Source: Gliomastix tumulicola
Taxonomy: Eukaryota > Ascomycota > Sordariomycetes > Hypocreales > Bionectriaceae
Reading direction: 5' to 3'
Assembly (NCBI GenBank): GCA_001599755.1
Contig: BCHX01000002.1
Coordinates: forward strand, 2,825,071-2,886,951
Length of the DNA stretch: 61,881 nt
In this document: in pieces, positions 27,276 to 41,900 of the stretch
How positions within the stretch are numbered: position 1 is the first letter of the stretch
Layout: each line of letters starts with the position of its first letter
Notes under the pieces: generated by a model
Database searches by the model: none
What the model was told of the DNA's origin: nothing
What the model saw: the letters and a program-made list of their open reading frames with translations, nothing else
Position numbers and translations under genes: made by a program

Positions 27276-30200
27276 AAAGAACTTAAATAATATAATAAAA
27301 ATAAAGAAATAATTAATTATATTAAGTGAATTTATTATATATATTAAATAAAATTTAAAATTAAATAAGCTTTATTTAATTATTTTATATTTATTAAATA
27401 ATACTTAATAATTCTTCTTAACTCTAGTAGTATAATTATAATTATACTTATAATTAATAGGTTTAAATTTAATAATTTCTTATTTTATTATTATATTATA
27501 TTTAATATTTTTTTAGTAATAAATTCTTAAATAATATTAAAGCTTTAATTAATACTTATTATTTTATAATAATTATAAATAAAGTATAATTAATATTATA
27601 ATTAAATATTAAGTATTTTTTAATTATAATAAAATAAATTTAAAGTATTAATAAATTAATTATAGTAAATTAAATAATTAAATTTACTTTTTTTATAAAA
27701 AGTAAATTTATTTTTATAAAGTAATTTTTAATTATTATTATAATATTATAAATATTAAATTTTATTAAAATCTCTTAATATTAGTAAATATTTATTATTA
27801 ATAATACTTTTAAGTTATAAAGAAAATTCTTTCTTTTATAATAATAATACTTTTATTATAGTAGTTATTTTATATTTTTATTAAATCTTTTACTCTTTTA
27901 AAAAATTAATTATTTTATATAACTTTAAATAAAATAAAAATTCTAAATATATTTATAGTAAATAATATTAAATTTATACTTATAATTAATATATTTAAAG
28001 ATTTAATTATAATACTTTAGAATATATACCTAGGTATAGTATAAGAATAAAATAAATTTAATAAAAGTACTTAAATATATATAATTATATAGAAGAAGGT
28101 TTAAAACTTATAGCTAGTATTATTTAAGGTTTTACTAGAAATATATATTAAATTTATAATAATAAAGTCTAAGAAATATAATAAAGAGCTAATACTTAAA
28201 GAGTAATTTTTAAATTAACTTTATATATAATTACTATAAGTAAAGAATAAGATTAAAATTAATATAAATTAATAATTATATATATTTAATTTAATAAAAA
28301 AAGAATATAAATTTAGATCTTTATATTTTAAAATAAATTATATATTCTTAAGAATTTCCTAGGTTATAATATAAGAGGTTTAATTTCTAGAAGAAGTTAA
28401 AATTAAAAAGAAAAACCTAAAGATAATATTAATATTACTTTTTTTAGTATAATAATATAATATTTAAAGAGATTAAAGTATTATTTTAATACTTTTAAAA
28501 AATTAACTAAAAATATATTTAAAAGATAATTAAATAAAGAGATAATTTATAAGAAAATTCTATTTATATAATATAAAAAATTAATAAATTATTAATAATA
28601 TATTTAATTTATTATATATTATAAACTAAATATTATAAATAAATTAATTTATACCTTTTATTATATTAGTTTTTATAATATAAAAATAAATAAATAATAT
28701 TAATAAAAAATAAATTATAATTAATTTATATAATTTTAATAATACTATAATAATAAATATATATTCTTTATTAAATAGAAGGCTTTTATTATTATATTAA
28801 GAGGGATTAAATATATTATAATAATTAATATAATTTTATTTTTTTATTAATTTTTATTTATAAGAAGTTTTAAAATTAATTTATTATTATATTTTATTAA
28901 GAATTAAAATAATTTAATATTATATTAATAGATTTTAAAAACTCTTTAATATATATTTAATAATAAATAAATAGTATTATTATTCTTTTATTATTTCTAG
29001 TTTAATATTTTTAATATATATAAAAATTTTTTTTTAAAGAATTAAGTTTATAATTATTATTAATAAAATCCTTTATTAGTTTTTCTTAAGTTATTTTATT
29101 ATAATATAAGGTTAATAAAGCTAGTATTTTATTAATAAAAATATAAATTTAAACCTTTATATAATAATTTTATTTAAAGATTTTAAAGTAACTTAAAATA
29201 TATTACTTACTATTTATTTTAATTAATAATTATTATTATTATTAAATTAAAGAACTTTAAATTAATTTATTTAATTAATTTAATATTTATTTATTTTTAT
29301 AATAATATAGTATTTTACTAATAATAATTAAACTAAAAATATAAATTTAATTATAAAAATTATATTATAATATTATATAATTATAAACCTAAATATATAT
29401 TAATTAATAGTCTTTATAATAATATAATTATAATTTAATAATATATATACTATAAGTATTATATACTTATTAAATAAGTAAATTTTAGGATTTTACTTAT
29501 AAATATTATTATTTATATTTAAAAATTCTTTTAATATAAATTATTAAATTAAATTTTAAATTATTAAAGAAATATAAAAATATTATTAATATAAAGCTTA
29601 AATTACTATAAATTTTATAACTATAAAATATAAATAATATTTTAATTAAAAATATAAAAAACTTTAATTTAAAGTTAAAGATTTTATTTATTTATACTTT
29701 TATAATAATTATAAAATTTTAAAATAATATTAAAAATTTAAATAATAAAGAGTTTATCTCTTTTAAATTTTATAAGTAATAAATTTATAAACCTATAAAC
29801 TTAAATTACTTTTATATTAAAGGGTTTATTTAATAGTTTTTATTTTATAACTAGAATTTACTTTTATTAAAATAAATTCTTTTAATTAACTTAAATTAAA
29901 TATAACTTTATTATTATAAATAAAGAAAAATAATAATAAATAATAACTATTTAAAAATAATTTATTTAATATAAAATAAATATTATATAATTAAATATAA
30001 TATTTAATTAAATAAATTAAATATAATTTAAAATATAATAAATAATATAATAAGGATCTTTTTATAAAGAATATTAATAAATTAATTAATAAAGTAATAA
30101 AATTATTATATTTTTATATTACTTTTATAATATTTTTATTTTAATTTTATATTTATTTTTATTCTTTTATTAAGTAATAAAAATACTAATTTATTTATTT

Positions 30201-30792
30201 TTATATTCTTAAGCTATATATTTTTATATTAATTTATTATTTTTTATATTATTTTTAGTCTCTCTATATAAAGAATAATATTATAGTAGGAAAGTATAAT
30301 TACTTTTAAAAAATTAAAGTTAATACTATAATACTTAAAATTAACCTTAAAATTATATTATATAAAATAATTATTAAAACTACTTTAAACTTTAATAGTA
30401 ATAAAGCTTTATTATAAGCTAAGTTCTTTAAGCTTTAAATAACTTTTAAAGCTATTAATTATATAATTAAAGTTATATAAGTTATATTACTTATAATTTA
30501 TTTAAATTTTAATAATATTAATATTAAGGTTATATTCTTTAAATAGGGTTTAAGAGATTAAACCCTAGCTAAGAAGTAAGTAATTATAATAAAAAATATC
30601 CTCTAAGGGTATATTAATATACCTATAACTTAAATTACTTTAACCTTTAAGGTAATTATAAGGATTTTAAATAAAAATATACTTTATTAAAACTACTTTA
30701 TATTTATATAAAAAAAATTAATTTATATAAGTAAATATAATATTACTCTTTATTTTTATCTTTATTATATTTAGCTAAAAGTAGTTATCATA
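27276..30792. other. Degenerate AT-rich DNA, no gene
   Basis: 3.5 kb of RIP-type DNA without a recognisable gene or clean repeat ends. Its last 90 bp (about 30,700-30,785) match about 35,480-35,570 (shared blocks TAAATATAATATTACTC and TTTAGCTAAAAGTAG), so it probably comes from another degraded retroelement also present at 33-36 kb. Confidence 0.5.
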
Positions 30793-33213
30793 GGGATAAT
30801 AGGTAGGGTTAAAATACTAGTATATAAAGGTCTTAATTCCCCTCTACCTTAAGGTTTAGACTAAGCTAGCTAATATAGTTTAAGTTATAGGACCTAGGTT
30901 ACTAGCTAGGTTATAAGACCTCTAGGTATCCACACTTAGTCTTATAGCCACCTTATAATAATTACCTAGGAATAGAAAAAAGACTATATTCTTATAGTCT
31001 AAGTTAAGGCTATTTAGTTAAAAAATAAGTTAATAATAGCTAAAAATTACTAAAACTAAATATAATTTTATCCTTTAATTTATTTATTAATAACTAGTAG
31101 TAGTCTTAGTTATTTTCTCTTATCTATAGGTTATTTAGGTTTATAATATTATTAATAGTATTATTAATAATTTATTTAATAGCTTCTTAAAGGGTTATAC
31201 TTACCTTAATTTATATATATATAAAGCTTATTAATACTTTTATAAAGATATTATTTAATTTCTACTAAGTTTATAATATATTTATAAAGAGTTAAATATT
31301 ATAGGTCTTAGCTAGTTTATTAATTATAACCTCTAGCTATTTAATTAATTTAATTTTTATATTTTATTTTTATTTTAGTATATTATTAATTTAAATAAAA
31401 ACCTTAAATAATATATTTTTTTAATTAATATATTTTTAAAATATAATACTTAGCTTATTATTAAAGTATTATTTTTTAAGTTTAATTTAAATATTAATTA
31501 TAGTAAATTAATATTTATTAAACTAATAAAATTAATTATTTTAGATTATTTTAATATTCTATAATATAAGATTTTCCTTTAATTTAATAATAACTATAAA
31601 GATTAATATTAATTAATAGAAGTAGACCTTAATAATATCTCTTTAAGTAAAATTTTATATTAAAGAAAGTATTAATTAATTAAATTAAAATTATATTTAA
31701 CTTAATATTTTATTAATTATTATTTTAGTTATTAATAATAATAATTATATTTACCTTAAGAATAGGCTTAAGAGGGTCTAGTTCTTATATAACCTAGGCT
31801 AAGACTCTTTTAATATTAATAAAAGGCTTAAGAGTATATATAATAGCTAAAAAGTCTTTAAATATATATAAATAAAGTAACTTTAATTTATCTTATATTA
31901 TAACTAGCTTATTAATTACTTTTATTAATTTAATATATCCTTAGTAAAATATAAAAATAATATATATATATAATTTAATAATATAATTATTATTATTATA
32001 TATTTTAGCCTTTATCTTTTTAATTAGTTAAAAATTCTTAAGGTCTTTATAAGCTTTACTTATAATATTAAAAATAATAGCTTTAAAGAGGATTATAATA
32101 TAAGCTTATTTTTAATTATTAAATTTTTTATTAATTTAATTAAAATAAAATATATATTAAAGATTAACTTTAAATAAATATAAATAAACTCTAATTTTAT
32201 TATTTATTATTAATAAATTAATAAAGTAATATTTAATTATAAATTATAATAGTATATTTATATAATTTAAGTTAATTAATTTAAATTAATTTTTATATAA
32301 ATTAAGGTAATTTTAATAAAGTATATTTTTATTTAAAATCTTTATAGTTACTTTAAAGGTTAATATAATTTAAGGTATAAGTATATTAATAGTATTACTA
32401 ATAAACTTAATTAATATATACTAAATATAGTTAAGGGGCCCTTAGAGAATATTCTTTATTATAGTTACTTACTTCTTAGTTAGGGTCTAATCTCCTAAAT
32501 CTTATTTAAAGAGTATAATTTTAATATTAATATTATTAAAGTTTAAATAAATTATAAATAATATAATTTATATAACTTTAATTATATAATTAATAGCTTT
32601 AAAAGTTACTTAAAGCTTAGTAAACTTAGTTTATAATAAGGCTTTATTATTATTAAAATCTAAAGTAGTTTTAATAATTATTTTATATAGTATAGTCTTA
32701 GGGTTAGTCTTAGATATTATAATATTAATCTTAGTCTTTTAGGGATAATTATATTTTTTTATTATAATACTATTTCTTATATAAAAGATACTAAAGGTAG
32801 TAAGTAGTATAAAGAATAATAAATTAATATAAAGATATATAATTTAAAGATATAAAGATAAATAAATTAATATAATTATAGTTTTACTATTTAATAAAAA
32901 AAAATAAAAATAAAAATAAAATTAAAGTAAAAATATTATAAAAGTAATATAAAGATATAATAATCTTATTACCTTACTAATTAATTTAATCTTTATTATA
33001 CTTTTTACTTATTTTTTATATTTTATATTAAATCTTAAATATTAAATTTATTAATTAATTTATTAATATCCCTTATAAAAAGATTTTTATTATACTATTT
33101 ATTATATTTTAAATTATATTTAATTTACTTAATTAAATATTATATTTAATTATATAATATTTATGTTATATTAAATAAATTAATTTTAAATAACTATTAT
33201 TTATTATTATCCC
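30793..33213. repeat. Repeat E, copy 2 (class unknown)
   Basis: 2.42 kb, colinear with 18,152-20,582, with the same GGGATAATA...TATTATCCC ends. It is more strongly mutated toward A+T than copy 1, especially after about 31,000. The flanks differ from copy 1, so the two ends mark the true limits of the repeat. Confidence 0.65.
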
Positions 33214-33884
33214 TCTTTATTTATAATAATAAAGTTATATTTAATTTAAGCTAATTAAAAGAATTTATCTTAGTAGAAGTAAATTCTAGCTATAAGATAA
33301 AAACTATTAGGTAAACCCTTTAATATAAGGGTAGTTTAAGTCTATAGGTTTATAGGTTTATTACCTATAAGACTTAAAAGGGGTTAACCTTTTATTATTT
33401 AAACTTTTAATATTATTTTAAGACTTTATAGTTATTATAAAGGTATAAATAAATATAATCTTTAACTTTAAATTAAAGTCCCCTATATTTTTAGTTAAAA
33501 TACTACTTATATTTTATAGTTATAAAATTTATAGTAATTTAAGCCTTATATTAGTAAAGTTTTTATATTTCTTTAATAATTTAAAATTTAACTTAGTAGT
33601 TTATACTAAGAGAGTCCTTAAGTATAAATAAAGGTATTTATAGGTGAAATCCTAGAATATATTTATTTAGTAAGTATATAATAGTATATATATTATTAAA
33701 CTATAATTATATTACTATAAGTTAAAAAGAACTATTAGGTATTATTTAGCAGGTATAAGATAGTTAAATAAGGCCTATTTAGTTTTAAATTCTATTTAGC
33801 ATATGTGGCAGGTTAACCTAGTGTAGTTAGCTATTTATTTATTTTTATTATATTATTTAGGTTCCTTAAGATATTACTAGAGGG

Positions 33885-34412
33885 GAGTTAATCTAATCAC
33901 ATATTATTAAACTTCTATTCACATATTAGTGGCACGTGTAAGGCGCTAGCAGGGGGGGCACTTAGTACCTCATAGTACTTTCTAATTTCAACTAATTAGA
34001 CTACCTAGCCCCTGTGGCCTGGTCTTAATTAGGGCGCTACCTACCTTAATTAAGGCTGCATTAATTAAGGCTACCTCAATTAAGGCTACATTAATTGAGG
34101 CTACATTAATCAAGGCCACATTAATTAAGGCTACCTCTATAAGATTAAGCTATTGCGAGGCCGGGCTATTATAAGGCCAGGCTGTTGTGAGGCCGGGCTA
34201 TTACAAGGAACACTTGGTCCATAGGTATTTTATAGAGGCTAGGGCCTTATAATTATAGTGGCTTCAATCGCTAGAGCGGCAGGCTACACTATTTCCAGCG
34301 CTCTAGGCCCATAGAATAATAGGGCCACGGTACAAGTCAGTACAATGCCTAGCGCCCGCACGTGCCACTAATATGCGAATAGAAGTTTTACAATATACGA
34401 TTAGATTAACTC
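33885..34412 (+). mobile_element. hAT-like non-autonomous element, copy 3 (best preserved)
   Basis: 528 bp with about 55-bp terminal inverted repeats starting GAGTTAATCTAATC and reaching in to TATTAGTGGCACGTG. It is flanked by the perfect 8-bp duplication CTAGAGGG (33,877-33,884 and 34,413-34,420). The related locus near 1,540-1,570 lacks the insertion. It still contains many CpG and CpA sites, so it has largely escaped RIP. It has no coding capacity and has an internal 15-bp minisatellite at 34,046-34,135. Confidence 0.9.
34046..34135 (+). repeat. 15-bp minisatellite in hAT-like copy 3
   Basis: Six tandem units of TTAATTAAGGCTACA with scattered C/T and G/A variants (for example TTAATTGAGG, TTAATCAAGG and TCAATTAAGG). 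Confidence 0.95.
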
Positions 34413-36917
34413 CTAGAGGGTATTACTACTATTAAATATAGACCTATATAATTAGCACTAGACCTATACTATTACCTTAGGTATTAGTTACTTATTCTTA
34501 ATACCTATAGCTAGTATAGTAATTTTATCTAGATTAATCTCTTTATAACTAGTTTCCTTATAGTCTAGGTCTAAGGCTAGGTCCTCTAAGGTCTAGTAGT
34601 CCTCTAGGTAGATAAGGATTACTTTAAAATCCTTATTATTAGATTCTATATTAACTATTTTTACTTAATTAACTTATTTTTTAAATTTCTAATACTAGAA
34701 TATATTAGTAAGCTAAGGAGGTTATAATTATTTAAACCTATTTTACTAGGGGTATATATACTATATATTAAGTAGTTTATTTAGTATAAATTTATTCTAG
34801 GGCTAATATTATATATTTATTAAGTTATTATATAAAATAAAACCTATATACTTATTTACTATATTCTAATAACTTAGTTTATTTTAGTTTAATATAGGTA
34901 TATTTAAATTAAATACTAGTAGTATTTTAATAAACCTAAAGTTAGTATTTCCTATATAGTAGAAATAAAAAGAGGTATTTAATTAATTATAAGTTTAATT
35001 AATAATATACTTTAACTCCTTCTACTATACCTAGGTTTTCTTATTTAGGTCTTTAAGCTAGTTACTTAAATATATAAAGTACTAGGGTTACTAGACCTAT
35101 TATTTTAAATAAGGGTTTAATTTATTATAAATATAGCTTAACTTAACTTTAATCCTATATATATTAAGAGATTATATAAATTAAATAATATATAAGGTAA
35201 AGGCCTAAATTAATTATTTATTATAATATATAGCCTAATTATAATATAAATAGTCTAGTTATTATTAAGCTTTTATTATACTTATAAAGAATTTTTTTAT
35301 AAATACTTAATACTAGTACTTAAGTAAGGGTTTATCTTATAATTTTTATTTATCTCTCTTTATAAGTTATCCTTAATACTATTTAAGAGCTTAACCCTAT
35401 AATATAGTATATAAGAATAACTAAATATTATTATAATACTTAATTTTTTTATAATTAATAATAACTTTAAAGAAAAAAATTATATTAATATAAAAAAATT
35501 AATTTCTATAGGTAAATATAATATTACTCTTTATTTTAGTCTCTAATATATTTAGCTAAAAGTAGCTAATTAAGTTTAGCTTAAATTTAAGGAGTTAAAT
35601 TATATTAAGTTTAATTTTATTTAAATTATTTAATAATTTATATTAATAATAATATTATTAACCCCTTTTATTTTAATAAAAAATATAATAAAATTATTTA
35701 TAGTAATAATTATTTAAGTTTAAATTAAATTTAAACCCTAATTTAAAAGGGAATAAAGAAGGGTCTTACTATTAATAAGTATAATAACCTTATAATAAGG
35801 CTATATTTCTTTAGATTAAGTTTAATTTAATAGTAGTAGGTAGTTAAAGGCTAACTAGCTTTATTTATAACTAAAGTACTTTAAGTAAGTTTTATAGAGT
35901 TATTTTATTTTACTTAAAGAGTTATATAATCTAGTCTTACTAATTCCTAGGGGAGCTATTTAATTCTCTAGCTTTTATTTTATTTACTATAATAAAGTCT
36001 CTAGGTAAATACCTTAAGACTTATAGTTAATTTATAAATATAACTAATAAAATATATATAAATAAAAAGGCCTTTACTATAGCTAGACTTAAAAAAAATA
36101 AAGATATTTTTATATAAAGGGCTAAATTATTTATAGAGGTATTTATAATAATAAGTTTAATTTATTAACCTTATTTTATACTTAAGGTTAAGTTATTTAT
36201 AAAGTAATTTATAAAGTAATTTATAATAACTAGCTTAATAGTAAGCTTAATCTATAAACCTTATCTTCTAGCTAATAGTAGAGTAATATTTAGTACTACT
36301 AGTAAATTAATAAATAATATTAATAAAGGTATCTTTAATTATATTAATAGGGAAAAAGGTAAATTATTAAATAATTAAATATTTTAAATTAATTTATTAC
36401 TTTATTTTAAGATTAAATTTATATAAATTACTATATTAAGGTAAGTTTTTTTAAATTTCTCTAGTTATTTAATTTATATTAGCTTTTATAGGTCTTTTTA
36501 ATTAAATACTTTTTCCTTAATATTAATACTTAATATTTTAGTAAGGTTATTCTTTAAGAATTTAATTTTAGTAAAAGAAAATCTAATAAATTTAATTACT
36601 TATTATAATATTAAGTAGTTTTTTTTTTATAAAATAAATATAATTTATTAATTAATAATAAAATTTATAAAAAAAACCTTTAAATTTAAAATTTAAAATT
36701 TTAAATTAATATAATTATAAATTATATATATTATTTATAAAATATTAAATTTTTTTTAATTATTTTAAAAATTTTAATATAATTATAATAAAAAATAATA
36801 TTATTAAAATTTCTTTATTTTAAAATTTATATTTAATTTTTTTAATTTAATTATTAAATATTATTATATTTTTAATATATTTATTAATTATATAATATAA
36901 AATATTTAATTATATAA

Positions 36918-37014
36918 NNNNNNNNNNNNNNNNNNNNNNNNNNNNNNNNNNNNNNNNNNNNNNNNNNNNNNNNNNNNNNNNNNNNNNNNNNNNNNNNNNN
37001 NNNNNNNNNNNNNN
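36918..37014. other. Assembly gap (97 N)
   Basis: A run of about 97 N within the most A+T-rich part of the window. Confidence 0.95.
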
Positions 37015-37746
37015 ATAATTTAAATATAAATAATAAATTTAATATTAAAATAATTAATAATATTTTAAATAAATTAAAAAAAAATAATATAATAAAAAAA
37101 TTAAATATATATAATATAAAAAATTAATTTAAAATAAATTTAATAAAATTTTTATTTAAAATTAAAATTAAAATTAAAAAAAATTAATTAATAATAAAAA
37201 AAATAATAAATATAATAAATATTATTAAAAATTAAAATAAATTTAAAAAAAAATTTAAAAAAAATTTAAAAAAAATTAAATTTAAAAAAAATTAATTTAT
37301 AAAAATAAATTAAATTTTTTTAAAAATATTAAATTAAATAAAATTTATATAATTAATATAAAAAAAAACTTTAAATTAATAAAAAATAAATAAAAAAATT
37401 TAAAAATTAAAATTAAAAATATTTATATTTAAATTTTTAATATATATTTTTTTTTAAATATTAATTAATAAATAAAAATTTAATAATATATATAATAAAA
37501 TTATATAAAAAAATTTATAATTTTAATATAAAATAATAATAAATTTTTTTTTATATATATAAATTTTTTTTTATTTTATATATTAATTTAATAAAAATTT
37601 AAATAAATAAATAATTTTTTTAAAATATAATAATAATTAATTATAATAAAATTTATAATAATAATAATTTTATATTAATAATATTTTTAAAATTTATTAA
37701 TAAATTTTAATTTTATATTATATAAATATTATATTTTAATATTAAA
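37015..37746. other. Tract of nearly pure A+T
   Basis: 732 bp with no G and a single C (37,369). The sequence from there to 38,700 remains extremely poor in G and C. No gene, repeat boundary or target duplication can be recognised. It may be DNA in which RIP has gone to completion; its location next to an assembly gap makes the exact sequence less certain. Confidence 0.9.
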
Positions 37747-38703
37747 GTTTTTTTTTTAAAGTTTTATATATTATTTAAAGTTTTATATATTATTATAAAA
37801 ATATAATTATATATATTAAAGTCTTTAAAGTATTAAAAATTATTTATAAAAAAGACTTTTAAGAGATTAATAATAAATATAAATAATTAAATTTTATATA
37901 ATATTTATAAAATTTAAATTAAATTTAAATTTTTTAATAAATATTAATAAATATATTTAAATATTTAATATAAATAATATATAATTTAATTATTTATTAT
38001 TTAAAATTTATTAAAAAAGGTAAAATAATATAATTTTTATAATAATTTTTTATATTTAAAGTATTATATTTTATTATAAATTAACTTTAAAATCTTTATT
38101 AAAAGTATTTTTAATAAATATAATTAATAGGTTTTATTATATTTAATATTAAATTTTTTTTTTTTTTAATTTAAATAAAATATTTAATTTAATTATAATT
38201 TTATTAATTATAATAATATTAAAATTATAAAAAAACTTTAAAATATAAAAATAAATTAAGTTATTATTATATTATATTTAAAAATATTATTTTATATTTA
38301 TTAAAATATAAAATAATATTAAAGTAAATATAATTATATATAAATTATTAAATTTAATTTAATATAAAATATATAATAAATTATTAATATTATATTTAAA
38401 AGAATAATAATTAAGATTTAATAAGCTATTAATTTTTTATAAAAAGAAGTATAATAAAATTATATAAAAATAAAAAGATTTTATATAATATTTTAAATAA
38501 AATAAAAATAATAATTAAAAAAAAAACTTAAAAAATAAAAATTTAAAAAAGCCTTTAATAATTTATAATAAATTCTAAGTATAAATTATAATTATAAATA
38601 TTAAATTAGGTTTAATTTAATAAAGTATTATAAAATATTTAAAACTTATATTAAAAAAATAAAAATATAAGGTTATAATATAATTTAAAGGAAATATAAA
38701 AAT

Positions 38704-38918
38704 TATTATATATAAGCTAAGAGACTTTACTAAATTAATAAAATTATAAAATAAAAAATACTAAGCTTAAGAAAGCTTAATAAATTCTTAGGTATAAAAG
38801 AAGCTTAAAAGAAGAATTAATTAAAAGGAGATAATAATAAATATTATAATATATAATAACTCTACCTTTATAAAGTATATTTATAATATAATTTACTTCT
38901 ATTATAAGATTTTTAATA
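38704..38918 (+). repeat. 5' LTR of element C
   Basis: 215 bp. Its first 14 bases, TATTATATATAAGC, align with TGTCACATGCAGGC of the intact solo LTR through C-to-T and G-to-A changes only. Confidence 0.88.
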
Positions 38919-41900
38919 GTTTATTTATTATTTTAAGCTTATAAAAAGAGTATAAAACTAAGTTATTTATAAAGAAATACTATAAATATTAAAAATAAAT
39001 TAATAAAGCTTAATCTTTTTATTTTTACTAAAGAATTTAATATTTATATAATTTCCTAGGGGAATATTAAAAGAATATTTAGTAATTATAATACTTAAAA
39101 TATAAATAATATAATAATAAAAGAAATTAAGTAAAGTTTAAAGTATTATTAATAAAATAAAGAAAAAGAAAAAAATAAATAAAATTTAAATATTTATTAA
39201 TAAAGTAAAAATTTAATTAAAAAAGAGTAAGTTTATCTCTTTAATAAAAGTATAAAAAAGGCTTATATTATTAACTTAATTATTAAGATTTTCTACTTAA
39301 GGAGTATAATAAAGATTTACTAGAAAACCCTATAATATATAAGGATAAATTACTATAAGCTATAAGTATTTCTAATTAATTTAAAATTTATATTTTAAAT
39401 TTTTTTAAAAAGAATTTTAAAAAAATATTTTAAAGATTTTATATATTATAAGTTATATAAAGAAAAATATAAAAACCTAGTAAATAAAGTAATTTAAAGA
39501 ATAATAAAATTATAGTTTTAATAATATTACTTAAATTAACTTTAAAAAGTAGTTAAAGATTAAAATTTAATTCCTAGAGTTCTAGTATTTTAAAGTAATT
39601 ATATAATTAAATTATTAGTATTAAAAAGAAGAGTAAATTATTAAGTAATTTCTACTTTAATTTAAATAAAACTTTATAAAAATTCTAGTAAAAGTCTTTA
39701 ATTAATTTATAATAACTTTATATTTTTAATATATAAAGTTATATTTATAAACTTAAATTATTAATATAAAAATACCTTTAATATAGGATTAATTCTTCTT
39801 AATAATAATAACTATAGAATTATTAGTAAAAAAAAAAAAAATCTTTTACTTAAAATAATTAAAAACCCTAGGGAAAACCCCTTAAAGAAAGTTTAACCCT
39901 AGAAGTTAAAAAGGAGTTTATATTTAATTTTAGTAAATTAAGTTAAGCTTATATAAAAATAATATATTATAAATATTATAAGAAGAACTACTATATAAGT
40001 AACTACTTTAAGCTTTAATTAAAAACTTCTATTATTAAACCTAATATTATAAAGTTAAAATATTAATAAATTAAAGAGTAATCTTTACCTAAATTTATAC
40101 CTTATAGCTATAAAGTAATTAAATATTTTATTTATATTTAAAAAGATAAATAATAAGCTAAGGGAATTATAGTATTAAATATAAAAGGTAATATTAATTT
40201 ATTAAAGCTTTATATAATTAATTAAAAATATTTAATTTTAGCTCTAGGGTTAAAAATAGTAAATAAAATAATTATCTTTATATTAAAGTAATATTTATAC
40301 TTTATAATATTAATAAATAACTTTAAATAAATAAAAATTATATAGTATTACTTCCTTATTATAAAAGGAGTAAATAATATAATTCTAGGGATTCTTTAAT
40401 TTAAAAAAATTAATTCTTATTATAGGTTTTAAAAATAAAAATAAAATTATTTATTAAAAACTAATAAACTTAAATTAATAATAATATTAAAGTAACTTTA
40501 TATAATTTAAAAAAGAAGCTAATAAGTATTTATTTTACTACTATTATAAAAAAATTTAGAAAAAATAATAAAAGTTCTTTATTATATTAAATTATTAAAT
40601 AAAACTTAAAAAAAGAATATTACCTTACCCTAAGAGTACTAATAGTATAAAGATATATTTAATTTAAAGATAATAACTTATCTTTAACCTATAAGAAGTA
40701 TAAAAATATATATTATTAAACTTAAAGAGGACCTAAAACTCTATTAAAGACTTATTTATAATTTAACCTCTAAAAAATTAAAAGTTTTATAAAAATACTT
40801 AAAGTAAATATTAGTAAATTACTAAATATAATAATTTACTAGTTTATAAAGAGTAAGGGTATTATTTATACTAAAGAAAAATAGTAAATTATAATTATGT
40901 ATTAATTACTATATATTTAATTAAGTAACTTATAAGAATAAGACCTTTTTATCTTTAATTTTAAAGATTTTAAACTAATTATAAAATATTAAACTTTATA
41001 TAAAGTTAAATTTAAAGAATACTTATTATTATATATATATCTATAAAGAAAATAAATATAAAATAACCTTCTACTATTAATATAATTATTATAAATATTA
41101 AGTAATACTATTTAAGCTTTTTAATATATTTATTATTTTTTAGTAGTATATAAATAATATATTATTTAAATTAATAAATAAATATTATATTCTTTATTTA
41201 AATAATATTTTTATTTATAGTTAAAATAAGAAGGAATATTAATAATATATTTATATAGTTCTTTAAAAATTAAAAGAATAAAGATTATATATAAATTTAA
41301 AAAAATATAAATTTTATAAAATAAATATCTTTTTCTTAGGATTTATAGTATTTATAGAAGAAATATATATAAAACCTAATTAAATTTATATAATAATAAA
41401 TTAATTTAAATTATAAAGTATTTATAATATTAAATTATTTTTAAAGTTTATAAGGTTTTATAAAAGGTTTATTAAAAATTATAGTAAAATTATTAATTTA
41501 CTTATAAAAAAATTAAAAGAAGTAATTAAAGGTAATTTAATTTTAATAAATTAAAAAAAAAAATATTTTATAAACTATAAATTATTTTTTAAGATATATT
41601 TATATTAATATATTTTAATTTAAAGATAAAACTTTAAGTTATTATAAATATATTAAACTTTACTATTAAAGCTTAATTAATATAATTATTAAAAGAAGTA
41701 TAATATTTTATTATTTACTATTTAAAGAAGCTTTAAAAAGTAAAGATATATTATTAAATACTTAATATAAAACTCCTAGTAATAATAAAAGCTTTTTACT
41801 ATTAAAGGTATTATTTATTATATTTTATTAAGATTATAAAAATCTTAATAAATTATTTAAATTATAATTATTTAATTATAAAAATTAAACTATTATTTAA

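Larger units (their letters stand above)
33214..36917. other. Degenerate AT-rich repeat DNA
   Basis: No gene is recognisable. Part of it (33,830-33,884 plus 34,413-34,480) is paralogous to about 1,480-1,640. A hAT-like element is inserted at 33,885-34,412. The composition falls further toward pure A+T from about 36,600 to the gap. Confidence 0.5.
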
